This document shows positions 42,411 through 52,663 of a stretch of DNA of 64,000 nt, in pieces. The notes below the pieces were generated by a model that did not search any database, was not told where the DNA came from, and worked only from the letters and a program-made list of their open reading frames with translations. Every line of letters starts with the position of its first letter. Positions within the stretch are counted from its first letter, which is position 1. Origin of the DNA: Polynucleobacter sp. MWH-HuK1. GTDB taxonomy: Bacteria; Pseudomonadota; Gammaproteobacteria; Burkholderiales; Burkholderiaceae. The position numbers and the translations under genes were made by a program. The stretch covers positions 741,352 to 805,351 of the forward strand of contig NZ_JACVPP010000001.1 of assembly GCF_018881815.1 (NCBI RefSeq). Reading direction: 5' to 3'.

Positions 42411-43590
42411 AAACGCAACATTAGGTTCACTTTCAGGCATACGCGTTATTGATGCCAGCAGAGTATTGGGTGGCCCTTTCTGCGGACAGATTTTGGCTGA
42501 TCATGGTGCGGATGTCATCAAGGTTGAGCCTCCAATGGGTGATGAAACCCGTGGATGGGGCCCTCCATTCGTTGGCGATGCGGCAAGTTATTTTATTGGA
42601 GTCAATCGGAATAAACGAGATATCTCTATCGATATCACTCAGTCTCTTGGGCAGGAGTTGCTCTTGCAGATGCTTGAGGATGCGGACATCTTCATAGAAA
42701 ACTTCAAGATTGGAACCTTGGAGAAGTGGGGTTTGGGTGCTGAAGAATTAAGGAGTAGATTTCCTCGCTTAATACATTGCCGTATATCTGGCTTCGGTGC
42801 TGATGGCCCATACGGTGGTCAGCCAGGTTATGACGCCGCTGTACAAGCTATGACAGGTTTGATGAGCGTAAATGGTGAGCCCCAAGGGGAGCCATTGCGT
42901 ATGGGCGTACCCATCATTGACATGGTCACAGGTATGAATGGCGTGATTGGCATCCTGCTTGCATTGCAAGAGCGCAACAAAAGTGGTCAAGGGCAATTTG
43001 TTGAAGCTACACTCTACGACTCTGGAATATCAATGTTGCATCCCCATTTGCCTAACTATTATTTAAATGGCAAGGCACCTCAGCGTAGCGGTAATAGGCA
43101 TCCTAATATTTGTCCATACGACGCATTTAAAACGAGTACTGTTCCATTATTCCTGGCAGTTGGAAATAATCGTCAATTTGTTACTTTATGTAAGGTATTG
43201 GGACGTCCAGATCTTGGAACTGATGAGCGCTATTTAACTAATGCATTGCGCAATAAAAATCGCGATGAATTGCGCAAAGATTTAGTGGCACTGCTTTCAA
43301 TTCGAGACGGTTTGCAAGTTTCTCAAGAATTAGTTGCGGCGGGCGTTCCTTGTGGTCCAGTGCGTACTATTGATCAGGTTGTTGATGATCCGCATACACA
43401 TCACCGAGGTATGATTGTTGACTTAGATGGTTATCGTGGAACAGGAAGCCCCGTAAAGCTTTCACGAACTCCGGCAACCTATCGCATGCGTCCACCATCA
43501 TTTGCGCAACATACTGATGAAGTCCTGGAAGAGCGGGGCATTGATCCTGGTATTTATGCCAGCGTTCTCCCAAGGAAACCTCTACTCTAA
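42400..43590 (+). CDS. CaiB/BaiF family CoA-transferase
   Basis: LSGIRVIDASRVLGGPFCGQILADHGADVIKVEPP; overlaps the upstream gene. Confidence 0.93.
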   Translation: MQSKNATLGSLSGIRVIDASRVLGGPFCGQILADHGADVIKVEPPMGDETRGWGPPFVGDAASYFIGVNRNKRDISIDITQSLGQELLLQMLEDADIFIENFKIGTLEKWGLGAEELRSRFPRLIHCRISGFGADGPYGGQPGYDAAVQAMTGLMSVNGEPQGEPLRMGVPIIDMVTGMNGVIGILLALQERNKSGQGQFVEATLYDSGISMLHPHLPNYYLNGKAPQRSGNRHPNICPYDAFKTSTVPLFLAVGNNRQFVTLCKVLGRPDLGTDERYLTNALRNKNRDELRKDLVALLSIRDGLQVSQELVAAGVPCGPVRTIDQVVDDPHTHHRGMIVDLDGYRGTGSPVKLSRTPATYRMRPPSFAQHTDEVLEERGIDPGIYASVLPRKPLL

Positions 43591-43650
43591 ATGTTAAGCT
43601 ACATTAGCAGTGCTCTAAAGTGAGTTAATATTCTAGCACTCGAGAATGTA

Positions 43651-45012
43651 TTAACCATATGTTCGTGTAGGCTCGCGCATTAGTACGAATTCTTCAGCTG
43701 AAGTTGGATGAAGTGCCATGGTCTTATCAAAGTCTTGCTTCGTGGCGCCTGCGGTAATAGCAATAGCCAGACTTTGTATTATTTCCGGCGCATCTGCGCC
43801 CGACATGTGAGCGCCAAGTACACGATTGGATTTGCGATCTACCACCAGCTTCATATAAGTCCGCTCTTCACTTTTAGTGAAGGACTTTTTCATAGGTCTA
43901 AACTGACTCGTGAAGATGTCAGTTGGTCCAATTTTTTGCGCTTGTGACTCTGTTAGACCAATACTTGCGAGTGGGGGCGAGCAAAACACGGCGCTTGAAA
44001 CATTTGTATGGTTGACTTGGCTAGGGTTGTTTCCAAACTCCGTATCCGCAAAGGCACGACCTTCAGCAATAGCTACTGGAGTGAGATTTACTCGGTTCGT
44101 GACATCGCCAATCGCCCAAATATTCTCAATATTGGTATGGCTATAAGCATCCACAGAAATTGCGCCGTACTCATCAGTTTTTAAGCCAACAGATTCAAGG
44201 TTAAGATTCCAGATATTGGGAGAGCGACCAGTTGCATTTAGTACATTTTGGGCATGCAGTGTAGAGCTATTTGTAAGATTTAAGCTAAAACCATTTACTG
44301 TTCTTTCAAGAGATCTCATGGAGGAGTTAGGATAAAGCTTAACTCCATGAGCCTCTAAATTTTGAATTGCATTGTGGCGTAGATCCTCATCAAAACCACG
44401 TAGCGGTAGATCGCCACGATAGACCATGGAAATCTGGATCCCAAGTCCTGAAAGTATGGAGGCAAACTCTACGGCAATATAACCAGCACCAAGTATCAGT
44501 AGCGATGAAGGTAGCTCTCCTAGCTGAAGAACATCATCTGATGTCCATGCTTGCTCCAAGCCTGGAATAGCTGTAGTTGAGGGCGATCCACCGGTAGCAA
44601 TTAAAATTCTCTCGGTTTGATATTGCCGGCCATCCACTTCCACAGTATTTTGATCCACAAGCTTTGCGTGACCTGAAATCAGTTGAACCTCGGACTTTTC
44701 AAGCATTTCACGATAAATTTTCTCCAGACGTGAGAGTTCGCTATCTTTTGATTGCGTCCACCGAGCCACATCAAAGATTGACGGCACTTCAGTCCAGCCA
44801 AATGCGCTCGCTTCATCAAACAAGCTTCGCATGTCCGATGCGTACATTAATAATTTCTTGGGAATACATCCGCGTAATACACATGTTCCACCAATACGGT
44901 TGCTTTCGATGAGTAGTACTTTGGCTCCGTAGGAGGCAGCTCGGCGGGATGCCGCTATACCTCCAGAACCCGCGCCGATTGTGATGAGGTCATACTTTTT
45001 AATTTTCTTCAT
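43651..45012 (-). CDS. Glutathione reductase-like pyridine nucleotide disulfide oxidoreductase
   Basis: GAGSGGIAASRRAASYGAKVLLIESNRIGGTCVLRGCIPKKLL; ALHPTSAEEFV C-terminus. Confidence 0.9.
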   Translation of the reverse strand: MKKIKKYDLITIGAGSGGIAASRRAASYGAKVLLIESNRIGGTCVLRGCIPKKLLMYASDMRSLFDEASAFGWTEVPSIFDVARWTQSKDSELSRLEKIYREMLEKSEVQLISGHAKLVDQNTVEVDGRQYQTERILIATGGSPSTTAIPGLEQAWTSDDVLQLGELPSSLLILGAGYIAVEFASILSGLGIQISMVYRGDLPLRGFDEDLRHNAIQNLEAHGVKLYPNSSMRSLERTVNGFSLNLTNSSTLHAQNVLNATGRSPNIWNLNLESVGLKTDEYGAISVDAYSHTNIENIWAIGDVTNRVNLTPVAIAEGRAFADTEFGNNPSQVNHTNVSSAVFCSPPLASIGLTESQAQKIGPTDIFTSQFRPMKKSFTKSEERTYMKLVVDRKSNRVLGAHMSGADAPEIIQSLAIAITAGATKQDFDKTMALHPTSAEEFVLMREPTRTYG

Positions 45013-45653
45013 ATTTTGGTGGGTATAGTGACATCGGGAAGCTTAAGTGCTCGCTGCACGGCGGGGCGTTTTATTATTTCTTCGAACCACTTATGTAAGT
45101 GTGGATACTCACTCCATGCGATGCCTAGTTTCTCTGACAAACGAAGCCAGGGAAATATTGCCATGTCAGCGATGGTGTATTGAGAGCCACTAAAGTAACT
45201 ATGATTACTTAAGTGCGAATTCATTACTGAGTGTAGACGTTTAACTTCAGTTTCAAATCGCTCAAGCGGGTAGGTATTATCAAGATTCGTTCTGCCTCTG
45301 AAGTGATTGCATTGGCCCATAATTGGGCCTACAGCGCTCATCTGAAACATCAACCATTGTAGGGATTGATATCGCTCTATGACTGCTTGCGAAAGAAATT
45401 TTTGGTATTTATTGGCTAGGTAAATAAGAATCGCACCAGATTCAGAAATAATCACCCTCTTACCTTCATCTGATCCGTGGTTGTCGACTAAAACCGGAAT
45501 TTTCTTATTAACATTAATCAGCGAGATTTTCATCTCAATGCTGCTTTTATTATTGATATCAACGGGAATAATGTTGAATTCTGCATTACATTCTTCCAAC
45601 ATGATGTGGACTTTGTGTCCATTGGGCGTACCCCAAGTGTATAGCTCTAACAT
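45009..45653 (-). CDS. Glutathione S-transferase family protein
   Basis: MLELYTWGTPNGHKVHIMLEEC; ISESGAILIYLANKY. Confidence 0.88.
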   Translation of the reverse strand: MLELYTWGTPNGHKVHIMLEECNAEFNIIPVDINNKSSIEMKISLINVNKKIPVLVDNHGSDEGKRVIISESGAILIYLANKYQKFLSQAVIERYQSLQWLMFQMSAVGPIMGQCNHFRGRTNLDNTYPLERFETEVKRLHSVMNSHLSNHSYFSGSQYTIADMAIFPWLRLSEKLGIAWSEYPHLHKWFEEIIKRPAVQRALKLPDVTIPTKI

Positions 45654-45702
45654 TTTTTACTGAATTATTGATGTATAAAGCGCCCACAAGGGCGCTTCAT
45701 TG

Positions 45703-46683
45703 TTATTGTCCAAAATTAAGCTTTGCAGATTTTGTTGCAGACGTATACATCTGGAGGTCTTTTGATACTCTTTCACTCATTTTTTCTGGAGTGCTCGGAG
45801 TAACTTCGATATCAAAGCCTTCAATCTTTGCCTTAACATCTGGCATGGCAAGAATTTTATTCAGGGTTGAGTTGGCTTTCTTGACAATTTCTGTGGGTGT
45901 ACCTGCCGGAAAAGTAAACCCATACCAAACGCCAATGTCGAAATCCCCGGGTATTCCTGCGTCGTTCAGGCTTGGCACATCGGGCAATGCATTGGAACGC
46001 TTACGCGTCGTAACCATCAATGGACGGATTTTGCCTGAGTTGATAAAGGACTTGCTTGCTGTGGTCGTATCAATTATGTATTCCACATCTTTGCCAAGTA
46101 TTGCATTGAGGGCGGGAGTGCTGCCTTTATAGGGTATGTGTACTCCATCGAGCTTAGTGACGCTTTTGATCATCTCCGCGGAAAAATAGGTGCCAAAGCA
46201 GCAAGATGCATAACTAAAATTACTATTTTTCTCTCGTGACGCATTTTCGAGTTCTTTAAAGGTCTTATATTTTGAGTCTGCATTGACAGACAGCAAGTAT
46301 GGAGATTGCCCAATTAGACCGATGAATGCGAAGTCAGTCACAGGGTCCATTGGAAAATCTTTTTTAGCAACTTTGTTTAGTGCGAAGCTACTAGTTGTCA
46401 GGCCAATCGTGTACCCATCTTTATCTGAGCGGGCAACTTGCTGCAAGGCAATTACCATGTCGCCTCCAGGTTTGTTTTGTACGATCACGTTAGTGCCCCA
46501 AGCTTCACTTAGCTTTTGGCCGATTAAGCGAGCGAGAATGTCTGATGCTCCGCCCGGAGCGAATGGAACAATGATGTTGATTGGCTTATCGTTTTTTGGG
46601 TATTCTTGACCTACAGCGGTGCTGGCAGCGAGAATGCCCACTGTGGCGGTTAGAACGGAAAGGAACGCTTTTCTCAAATACAT
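45703..46683 (-). CDS. TctC/Bug-family periplasmic binding protein
   Basis: NDKPINIIVPFAPGGASDILARLIGQKLSEAWG; HIPYKGSTPALNAI. Confidence 0.92.
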   Translation of the reverse strand: MYLRKAFLSVLTATVGILAASTAVGQEYPKNDKPINIIVPFAPGGASDILARLIGQKLSEAWGTNVIVQNKPGGDMVIALQQVARSDKDGYTIGLTTSSFALNKVAKKDFPMDPVTDFAFIGLIGQSPYLLSVNADSKYKTFKELENASREKNSNFSYASCCFGTYFSAEMIKSVTKLDGVHIPYKGSTPALNAILGKDVEYIIDTTTASKSFINSGKIRPLMVTTRKRSNALPDVPSLNDAGIPGDFDIGVWYGFTFPAGTPTEIVKKANSTLNKILAMPDVKAKIEGFDIEVTPSTPEKMSERVSKDLQMYTSATKSAKLNFGQ

Positions 46684-46726
46684 TTCTATCTCCTTAATAG
46701 TTAATTTTATTTGATTGTTGCATTTT

Positions 46727-46743
46727 CTAGACGACCAGTCTAA
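46727..46743. promoter_or_regulatory. Candidate TetR operator site 2: CTAGAC-GACCA-GTCTAA
   Basis: Between divergent Bug-family and tetR-like genes. Confidence 0.8.
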
Positions 46744-46755
46744 TATACATTAAAA

Positions 46756-47394
46756 ATGGCACATGTAAACATCTCGCAAACCCGCAGGGGCAGACCCCCC
46801 AAGATTCGTAACGATGCGATCGATACGAGGGAATTGATTTTGCGCACGGGACTTGAAGTCCTCACGGAAAAGGGTTTTTCAGCTGTGGGAATTGATGAGA
46901 TATTAAAAAAAGTTGACGTTCCAAAAGGTTCGTTCTACCACTACTTTGAAAGCAAGGAAGCATTTGGATTGGAGTTAATTAGCCTTTATGGAGAATTTTT
47001 TGCGCGTAAGCTTGAGCGAAATTTTGAAAATAAGGCGCTCTCGCCGCTCGGTCGCATTAAAGCCTTCATACGTGATGCAAAAGAAGGTATGGCTCGTTTT
47101 AATTTCAGTCGTGGATGTTTAATAGGAAATCTTGGTCAAGAGATGGGCTCATTGCCTGAAAGCTTTAGGTCAAAATTAATTGGGACTTTCAACAATTGGC
47201 AGGACCATCTAGCTGGTTGCTTGTTAGAGGCTCAGGCAATTGGTGAGCTGTCTAAAAAGGCTGATGTAAAACAACTTTCAGCTTTTTTCTGGATTGGCTG
47301 GGAGGGGGCCGTGCTGAGGGCGAAGTTGGAGCATAGTGAAATGGCACTTGATACTTTTACCCAATACTTTTTTGAGGTGTTGGCAGCGAGTTAA
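46756..47394 (+). CDS. TetR-family transcriptional regulator
   Basis: RELILRTGLEVLTEKGFSAVGIDEILKKVDVPKGSFYHYFESKEAFGLELI. Confidence 0.93.
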   Translation: MAHVNISQTRRGRPPKIRNDAIDTRELILRTGLEVLTEKGFSAVGIDEILKKVDVPKGSFYHYFESKEAFGLELISLYGEFFARKLERNFENKALSPLGRIKAFIRDAKEGMARFNFSRGCLIGNLGQEMGSLPESFRSKLIGTFNNWQDHLAGCLLEAQAIGELSKKADVKQLSAFFWIGWEGAVLRAKLEHSEMALDTFTQYFFEVLAAS

Positions 47395-47411
47395 TATTTT
47401 TTTGTCTTGAA

Positions 47412-47428
47412 CTAGACAGTCGGTCTAA
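47412..47428. promoter_or_regulatory. Candidate TetR operator site 3: CTAGAC-AGTCG-GTCTAA
   Basis: Immediately upstream of the AcuI-like gene. Confidence 0.8.
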
Positions 47429-47446
47429 ATTTAAAAGGAGAATGAA

Positions 47447-48430
47447 TTGTTTAAAGCGCTTGTGGTTGAAAAAGATGACTCAGGTTACAGAACAAGTCTG
47501 CAGTCTATTGATGAAGCTCAGTTACCGGAAGGGGATGTAACTATTCAGGTTTCATGGAGCACATTGAACTATAAAGATGGTTTAGCCATTACTGGAAAAG
47601 GCCCTGTAGTTCGTAAATTCCCTCTAACGCCAGGCATAGATATGGCGGGAACCGTTATTGAAAGCTCTCATTCACGCTGGAAAGAGGGCGACAAGGTTCT
47701 ATTGAATGGATGGGGAGTAGGCGAAAGCCACAGTGGATGCTTGGCACAGAAAGCTCGCGTAAAAGGTGATTGGCTGGTGCCGCTACCAGATAAATTTTCG
47801 GAACGTCAGGCAATGTCAATCGGAACTGCTGGTTATACGGCAATGCTCTGCGTGATGGCGCTAGAGAAGCATGGGATAAAACCAACCGATGGCGAAATTT
47901 TAGTTACTGGCGCAAATGGTGGGGTTGGTAGCATTGCGATTATATTGCTTAAGAAAATGGGATATACAGTCATCGCATCGACAGGTCGATTGGAAGAGGA
48001 GGCTCACCTAAAGTCTCTGGGAGCCGCGGGAATTATTGATCGAAAAGAGCTCTCGGAGCCAGGGAGACCTTTAGGAAAAGAGCGCTGGGCCGGGGTAGTT
48101 GATTCTGTGGGAAGCACTACGCTTGCAAATGCATGCAGCACTACAAAGTATGCTGGTGCCATTGCAGCTTGTGGCCTTGCTGGAGGGGCGGATTTGCCAG
48201 TAACTGTCATGCCATTCATTTTGCGCGGTATCACCCTCTATGGAATTGATAGCGTGATGGCTCCTTTAGAGCGCAGAATCGAAGCTTGGGGACGGCTCGC
48301 CGAATTGCTTGATATTTCAAAATTAGAGTCCAACACAACAGAGGTCGGCTTGGAAGAAGCAATTGCAGTAGGCCCTCAATTGCTAGAAGGCAAGGTGCGC
48401 GGTCGCGTAGTTGTAGATGTGAATCGTTAA
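47447..48430 (+). CDS. AcuI/YhdH-family acrylyl-CoA reductase-like quinone oxidoreductase (TTG start)
   Basis: MFKALVVEKDDSGY...NYKDGLAITGKGPVVRKFPLTPGIDMAGTV; VTGANGGVGSIAI. Confidence 0.9.
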   Translation: MFKALVVEKDDSGYRTSLQSIDEAQLPEGDVTIQVSWSTLNYKDGLAITGKGPVVRKFPLTPGIDMAGTVIESSHSRWKEGDKVLLNGWGVGESHSGCLAQKARVKGDWLVPLPDKFSERQAMSIGTAGYTAMLCVMALEKHGIKPTDGEILVTGANGGVGSIAIILLKKMGYTVIASTGRLEEEAHLKSLGAAGIIDRKELSEPGRPLGKERWAGVVDSVGSTTLANACSTTKYAGAIAACGLAGGADLPVTVMPFILRGITLYGIDSVMAPLERRIEAWGRLAELLDISKLESNTTEVGLEEAIAVGPQLLEGKVRGRVVVDVNR

Positions 48431-48476
48431 TCCTCAAATTTAATTTACTTAATCATCATATTTATAAGGAAATACT

Positions 48477-49055
48477 ATGAGCCAACAATCAACTCCTGCA
48501 GTTAGCCGTTTTCCAGTTCCTGAATTAAAAGATATGCCGGAGGACATTAGAGAGCGCATTATTGCTGTTCAAGAGAAAGCTGGATTTGTTCCAAATGTAT
48601 TTCTTGTGTTGGCATACCGTCCTGATGAATTCCGTGCATTTTTCGCTTATCACGATGCATTAATGGAAAGAAAAGGCAATCTAACTATCGCCGAAAAAGA
48701 AATGATAGTAGTTGCCACTAGTAATGTGAATCAGTGCCAATACTGCGTCATTGCTCATGGCGCAATTCTTCGTATTCGAGGCAAAAACCCTCTTATTGCC
48801 GATCAAGTTGCCACAAATTATCGCAAGGCAGATATCACCCCCCGTCAAAAAGCAATGCTGGACTTTGCGATGAAAGTTTCAGCCACTGCGCATCTCGTTG
48901 GGGATGCGGATTTTGAAGTTTTAAAAGGACACGGGTTTGACGAAGATGATATCTGGGATATCGCGGGCATTTCTTCATTCTTTGGTCTGTCTAATCGAAT
49001 GGCTAATTTCACTTCGATGCGTCCAAATAATGAGTTTTATTCAATGGGGCGATGA
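48477..49055 (+). CDS. AhpD-like/peroxidase-related carboxymuconolactone decarboxylase-fold protein
   Basis: NVNQCQYCVIAHGAILR (CxxC-H) motif. Confidence 0.85.
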   Translation: MSQQSTPAVSRFPVPELKDMPEDIRERIIAVQEKAGFVPNVFLVLAYRPDEFRAFFAYHDALMERKGNLTIAEKEMIVVATSNVNQCQYCVIAHGAILRIRGKNPLIADQVATNYRKADITPRQKAMLDFAMKVSATAHLVGDADFEVLKGHGFDEDDIWDIAGISSFFGLSNRMANFTSMRPNNEFYSMGR

Positions 49056-49162
49056 TTAAAATCTAACCATGTCTATGTTGATGGCAATCCTAAGGCTAGC
49101 AGGAAAATGTTGATACACATACTTTGTAGTGCATTTTGAGTTGAGCTCGATTAAGGCTCAGT

Positions 49163-49615
49163 ATGAATGAACCATTTCAAGATAAATATGCCGATGAGTA
49201 TAGTCATTGCTATGGTTGTGGTAAAAATAATCCAGCTGGCCATAAGCTTAAAAGTTATTGGAATGGGGTGGATACGATTGCAAAATTTACCGTTGAACGG
49301 AAATATAGTGGAGGCGTTCCCGATCATGTATATGGCGGAATGATCGCATCTCTTTTTGATTGCCATGGTACCGCATCCGCTGCAGCATTTTCCAATCGAC
49401 TCATAAAGGAAGGGGTGGGTGAAAGTAAGGAGTTAATAAGATTTGTAACTGGATCCTTGGCTGTAAAGTTTTTGCGCCCAACTCCAATAGGTGTTGAACT
49501 CACTATAAATGGTAGTCTCAAAAGTATTGTTGGGCGAAAAATAGAGGTTGTTATGACCTTGTTTGCAAATAGTATTGAGTGCGCAAGCGCTGAAATGTTA
49601 GCAATACAAATATAA
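49163..49615 (+). CDS. PaaI-family hotdog thioesterase
   Basis: HCYGCGKNNPAGHKL...YGGMIASLFDCHGTASA. Confidence 0.82.
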   Translation: MNEPFQDKYADEYSHCYGCGKNNPAGHKLKSYWNGVDTIAKFTVERKYSGGVPDHVYGGMIASLFDCHGTASAAAFSNRLIKEGVGESKELIRFVTGSLAVKFLRPTPIGVELTINGSLKSIVGRKIEVVMTLFANSIECASAEMLAIQI

Positions 49616-49654
49616 ATATAAAAGCCTTGGCTAGTAATCCTTTGGGGAGATGTT

Positions 49655-50449
49655 TTGATGGGCGAAAAAGAGTATGTTTTTCGACGTGATTGGGATGGAA
49701 TTGCAATTCTCACCATGAATCGACCGGAGTCTCGAAATGCTTTGTCATTGGGGATGATTTCTGCACTTCAATGTCAGTTTGAATTAATTGCGCAAGATAA
49801 ATCAATCAAGGTGGTTATTCTTTCTGGTTCCGGAACTGCATTTTGTGCCGGCCATGATCTAAAGGAAATGAAGTGCCAAAATTTTGATTTAAGTTATTCA
49901 GAAAAGCTGTTTGCTAATTGCACGGTATTGATGCAAAAAATGTTACGACTTCCTCAGCCCGTAATTGCTCAAGTTCATGGTTACGCTACAGCAGCAGGCG
50001 TACAACTTGTTGCTAGCGCTGATTTAGCAGTTGCTACGACCAATTCACAATTTGCAACCCCTGGTGTCAATATTGGTCTATTTTGTTCAACACCAATGGT
50101 TGCGGTTTCCAGAAATATATCTAATAAGCACGCCATGCAGATGTTACTTTTAGGTGATCTGATAGATGCAAATACGGCCTATCGGTTTGGCCTTATTAAT
50201 GAAGTTGTTGAGCCAGACGAATTGGAAGATTACACCTTATCAATGGCAAAAAAAATTGCAGAAAAATCCTACCCCATAATTTCCTTAGGTAAAGAGGCTT
50301 TTTATCGCCAGTCAGAGTTATCAATAGATGATGCCTATTCTTATGCGAGTGATGTTATGAAAAAAAATCTTGAAATGCATGACGCTCGCGAAGGGATTAG
50401 TGCATTTATTGAAAAACGGCCGCCTATATGGAAAAGTAGTAGTAATTAA
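49655..50449 (+). CDS. Enoyl-CoA hydratase/isomerase family protein
   Basis: AILTMNRPESRNALS; GSGTAFCAGHDLKEM. Confidence 0.9.
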   Translation: MMGEKEYVFRRDWDGIAILTMNRPESRNALSLGMISALQCQFELIAQDKSIKVVILSGSGTAFCAGHDLKEMKCQNFDLSYSEKLFANCTVLMQKMLRLPQPVIAQVHGYATAAGVQLVASADLAVATTNSQFATPGVNIGLFCSTPMVAVSRNISNKHAMQMLLLGDLIDANTAYRFGLINEVVEPDELEDYTLSMAKKIAEKSYPIISLGKEAFYRQSELSIDDAYSYASDVMKKNLEMHDAREGISAFIEKRPPIWKSSSN

Positions 50450-50462
50450 AATTAAATTTTAG

Positions 50463-51659
50463 TTGTTTGAACGGTTAAAGGCTGCTAATGACATGACGCT
50501 TACTGAAGAATTTGATCAATCTCTTTTGCCTGGCGAGCTGATTCTATTGGAATCTGCAAAGCTGTTCGGTGCGACCAATATTTCACCGAATGCAAAGCAG
50601 TGGGAGTACACGCGAAAATTTCCTATCGATGAGTTGCGTCAAGCAATTCAAAGGGGATTTGGATCTATTGAGTTGCCACAAATTTTTGGGGGCCCAGGAT
50701 TTTCATTTGGCACAAAAATGCGCATTGCCGAAGAATTGAGTAAATTTGACTTAGCATTCACTTTCGCTTTAATACAGCATCACAATGCATTGGTTCGGGT
50801 GGCCGAACTGTCACCCTCAGATCATTCCAGGGAGCTTATCGCCAGCATGCTAACGGGAGATCTTATTGGTTGCACTGCAATGAGTGAGCCGGAGGCTGGT
50901 AGCGATTTTTCTTCATTAAAAACCGTCGCTAAGAAGGTTGCTGGCGGTTGGATTCTTAATGGTAAAAAAGGATGGATTACAAATGCCACAGACGCTAATG
51001 TTTGTCTAACCTATGCTCAAACTGACACGTCTTTGGGCTCAAAAGGTATTGCCTGTTTTGTAGTTCTTGGCGACAAAGAAGGATTTATTCGCCAAGCGGG
51101 ATATGAATTGCATGGCGCTCATGCGGCAGGAGTAGGGGGTTATGGTTTAGTCGATTATTTTGTGCCAGATGCATTAGTGCTATATGCACCAGGACTAGCA
51201 TTCAAAACAGCTTTACAAGGTGTAAATAGGGCTCGAATTCACGTCACCGCCATGAATGCGGGGATGCTTGAATCATCATTATCAATCGCAACTCAATACG
51301 GAGAAAATAGGCGGGCATTTGGAAAATCTATTTTGGAATTTCAAGGATTGGCTTGGTCTTTAGCAAATGTTGCGACAAGTTTAGAGGCAATGAGATCTTT
51401 GGCCTATCGAGGTGCGCGGCAAATTATGCGTGGAGAGGATGCGCTTGACTCAGCGGCGATTGCCAAAAAATTTGGCAATGAGCAAACGCTTAGTGGCGTT
51501 GCTGCGTGTATGCAGGCCATGGGAGCAAATGGATTAAGGGCTGAATATCCATTGGCGCGACATTTAGCCGCAGCGAAACTATTAAGTTATACCGATGGAA
51601 CTGTGGAGATGATGAATGAAAGAATAAGTGGCGCTGTTAAAAAAAGATATGTACTTTAA
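50463..51659 (+). CDS. Acyl-CoA dehydrogenase (start may be 50493)
   Basis: GCTAMSEPEAGSDFSSLKTVAKK; YTDGTVEMMNERI. Confidence 0.9.
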   Translation: MFERLKAANDMTLTEEFDQSLLPGELILLESAKLFGATNISPNAKQWEYTRKFPIDELRQAIQRGFGSIELPQIFGGPGFSFGTKMRIAEELSKFDLAFTFALIQHHNALVRVAELSPSDHSRELIASMLTGDLIGCTAMSEPEAGSDFSSLKTVAKKVAGGWILNGKKGWITNATDANVCLTYAQTDTSLGSKGIACFVVLGDKEGFIRQAGYELHGAHAAGVGGYGLVDYFVPDALVLYAPGLAFKTALQGVNRARIHVTAMNAGMLESSLSIATQYGENRRAFGKSILEFQGLAWSLANVATSLEAMRSLAYRGARQIMRGEDALDSAAIAKKFGNEQTLSGVAACMQAMGANGLRAEYPLARHLAAAKLLSYTDGTVEMMNERISGAVKKRYVL

Positions 51660-51694
51660 TTTTGCTTAACGATGTGTTGGTGGGAGAGAGAAAA

Positions 51695-52663
51695 ATGACT
51701 TACAAATACTTGCTTATTTTTGTGGTTGCTATTACAAATTTATTTTTGCCTAAATTGGCGCTTGCAAACGATTATCCTAATCGCCCTGTGAAATTAATCA
51801 TTCCGTTCCCTCCAGGGGGTTCAGTGGATTATGTAGCGAGAATAATAGGTCAAAAATTTTCAGAACAAATGGGTCAATCAGTTGTGTTAGAAAATAAGGG
51901 TGGCGCTAGTGGATCAATTGGTGCCGCAGAAGTTGCTAAGGCAAAGCCTGATGGATATACCCTGCTAATGGTGTTTGATTCACAAGCAGTAAATCAGTAT
52001 TTATATAAGCTGCCCTATGACACATTTACATCTTTTGACTATATAACTGAGATGGTGTCTGCTCCGATGTTGTTAGCAACGGCCAAATCAGCCCCATTTA
52101 ATACGACACCAGAACTCATAGCTTATGCAAAATCTCGCCCAAATGGTGTTACGTATGGGTCGTCGGGTACGGGTGGCTCTAATCATTTAAATGCATTAGG
52201 GGTCGCTGATAAAGCCGGAATTAATGCTTTGCATGTGCCCTATAAAGGTGGTGGCCCAATGTTGACTGCGGCAATGGCTGGTGAGGTGGATTATGTAGTT
52301 ACAACAATGCCTGTAATCATGAGTCAAATAAAAGATGGGGGAAAACTAAAGGCGTTGGCAGTAAGTAGTAAGACTAGAGTATCTCAATTTCCAAACTTGC
52401 CGACAATTGGTGAATCGTTACCTGGATATGAGGCGAGCTCTTGGATAGGTTTAGTGGGACCTGCGGGCTTGCCAAAAGATGTGCAAAATAAAGTCTTTAC
52501 TGCCATGAAAAATACTTTAGAGTCCCCTGAGATCAAAAGCCGTTTAACCGCAGATGGATTCCAAGTAATTGCTAGTACTCCAGCAGCATTTTTATCTAAA
52601 GTGCGATCTGAGTCTGAGACGATTGGTAAGCTAATTATCTCAAAGCAAATTAAGGTTGAGTAA
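51695..52663 (+). CDS. TctC/Bug-family periplasmic binding protein
   Basis: YPNRPVKLIIPFPPGGSVDYVARIIGQKFSEQMGQSVVLENKGG; HVPYKGGGPMLTA. Confidence 0.92.
   Translation: MTYKYLLIFVVAITNLFLPKLALANDYPNRPVKLIIPFPPGGSVDYVARIIGQKFSEQMGQSVVLENKGGASGSIGAAEVAKAKPDGYTLLMVFDSQAVNQYLYKLPYDTFTSFDYITEMVSAPMLLATAKSAPFNTTPELIAYAKSRPNGVTYGSSGTGGSNHLNALGVADKAGINALHVPYKGGGPMLTAAMAGEVDYVVTTMPVIMSQIKDGGKLKALAVSSKTRVSQFPNLPTIGESLPGYEASSWIGLVGPAGLPKDVQNKVFTAMKNTLESPEIKSRLTADGFQVIASTPAAFLSKVRSESETIGKLIISKQIKVE

Noticed and set aside
45668-46132. 154-aa plus-strand ORF
   Set aside because: Antisense to the Bug-family gene at 45703-46683.
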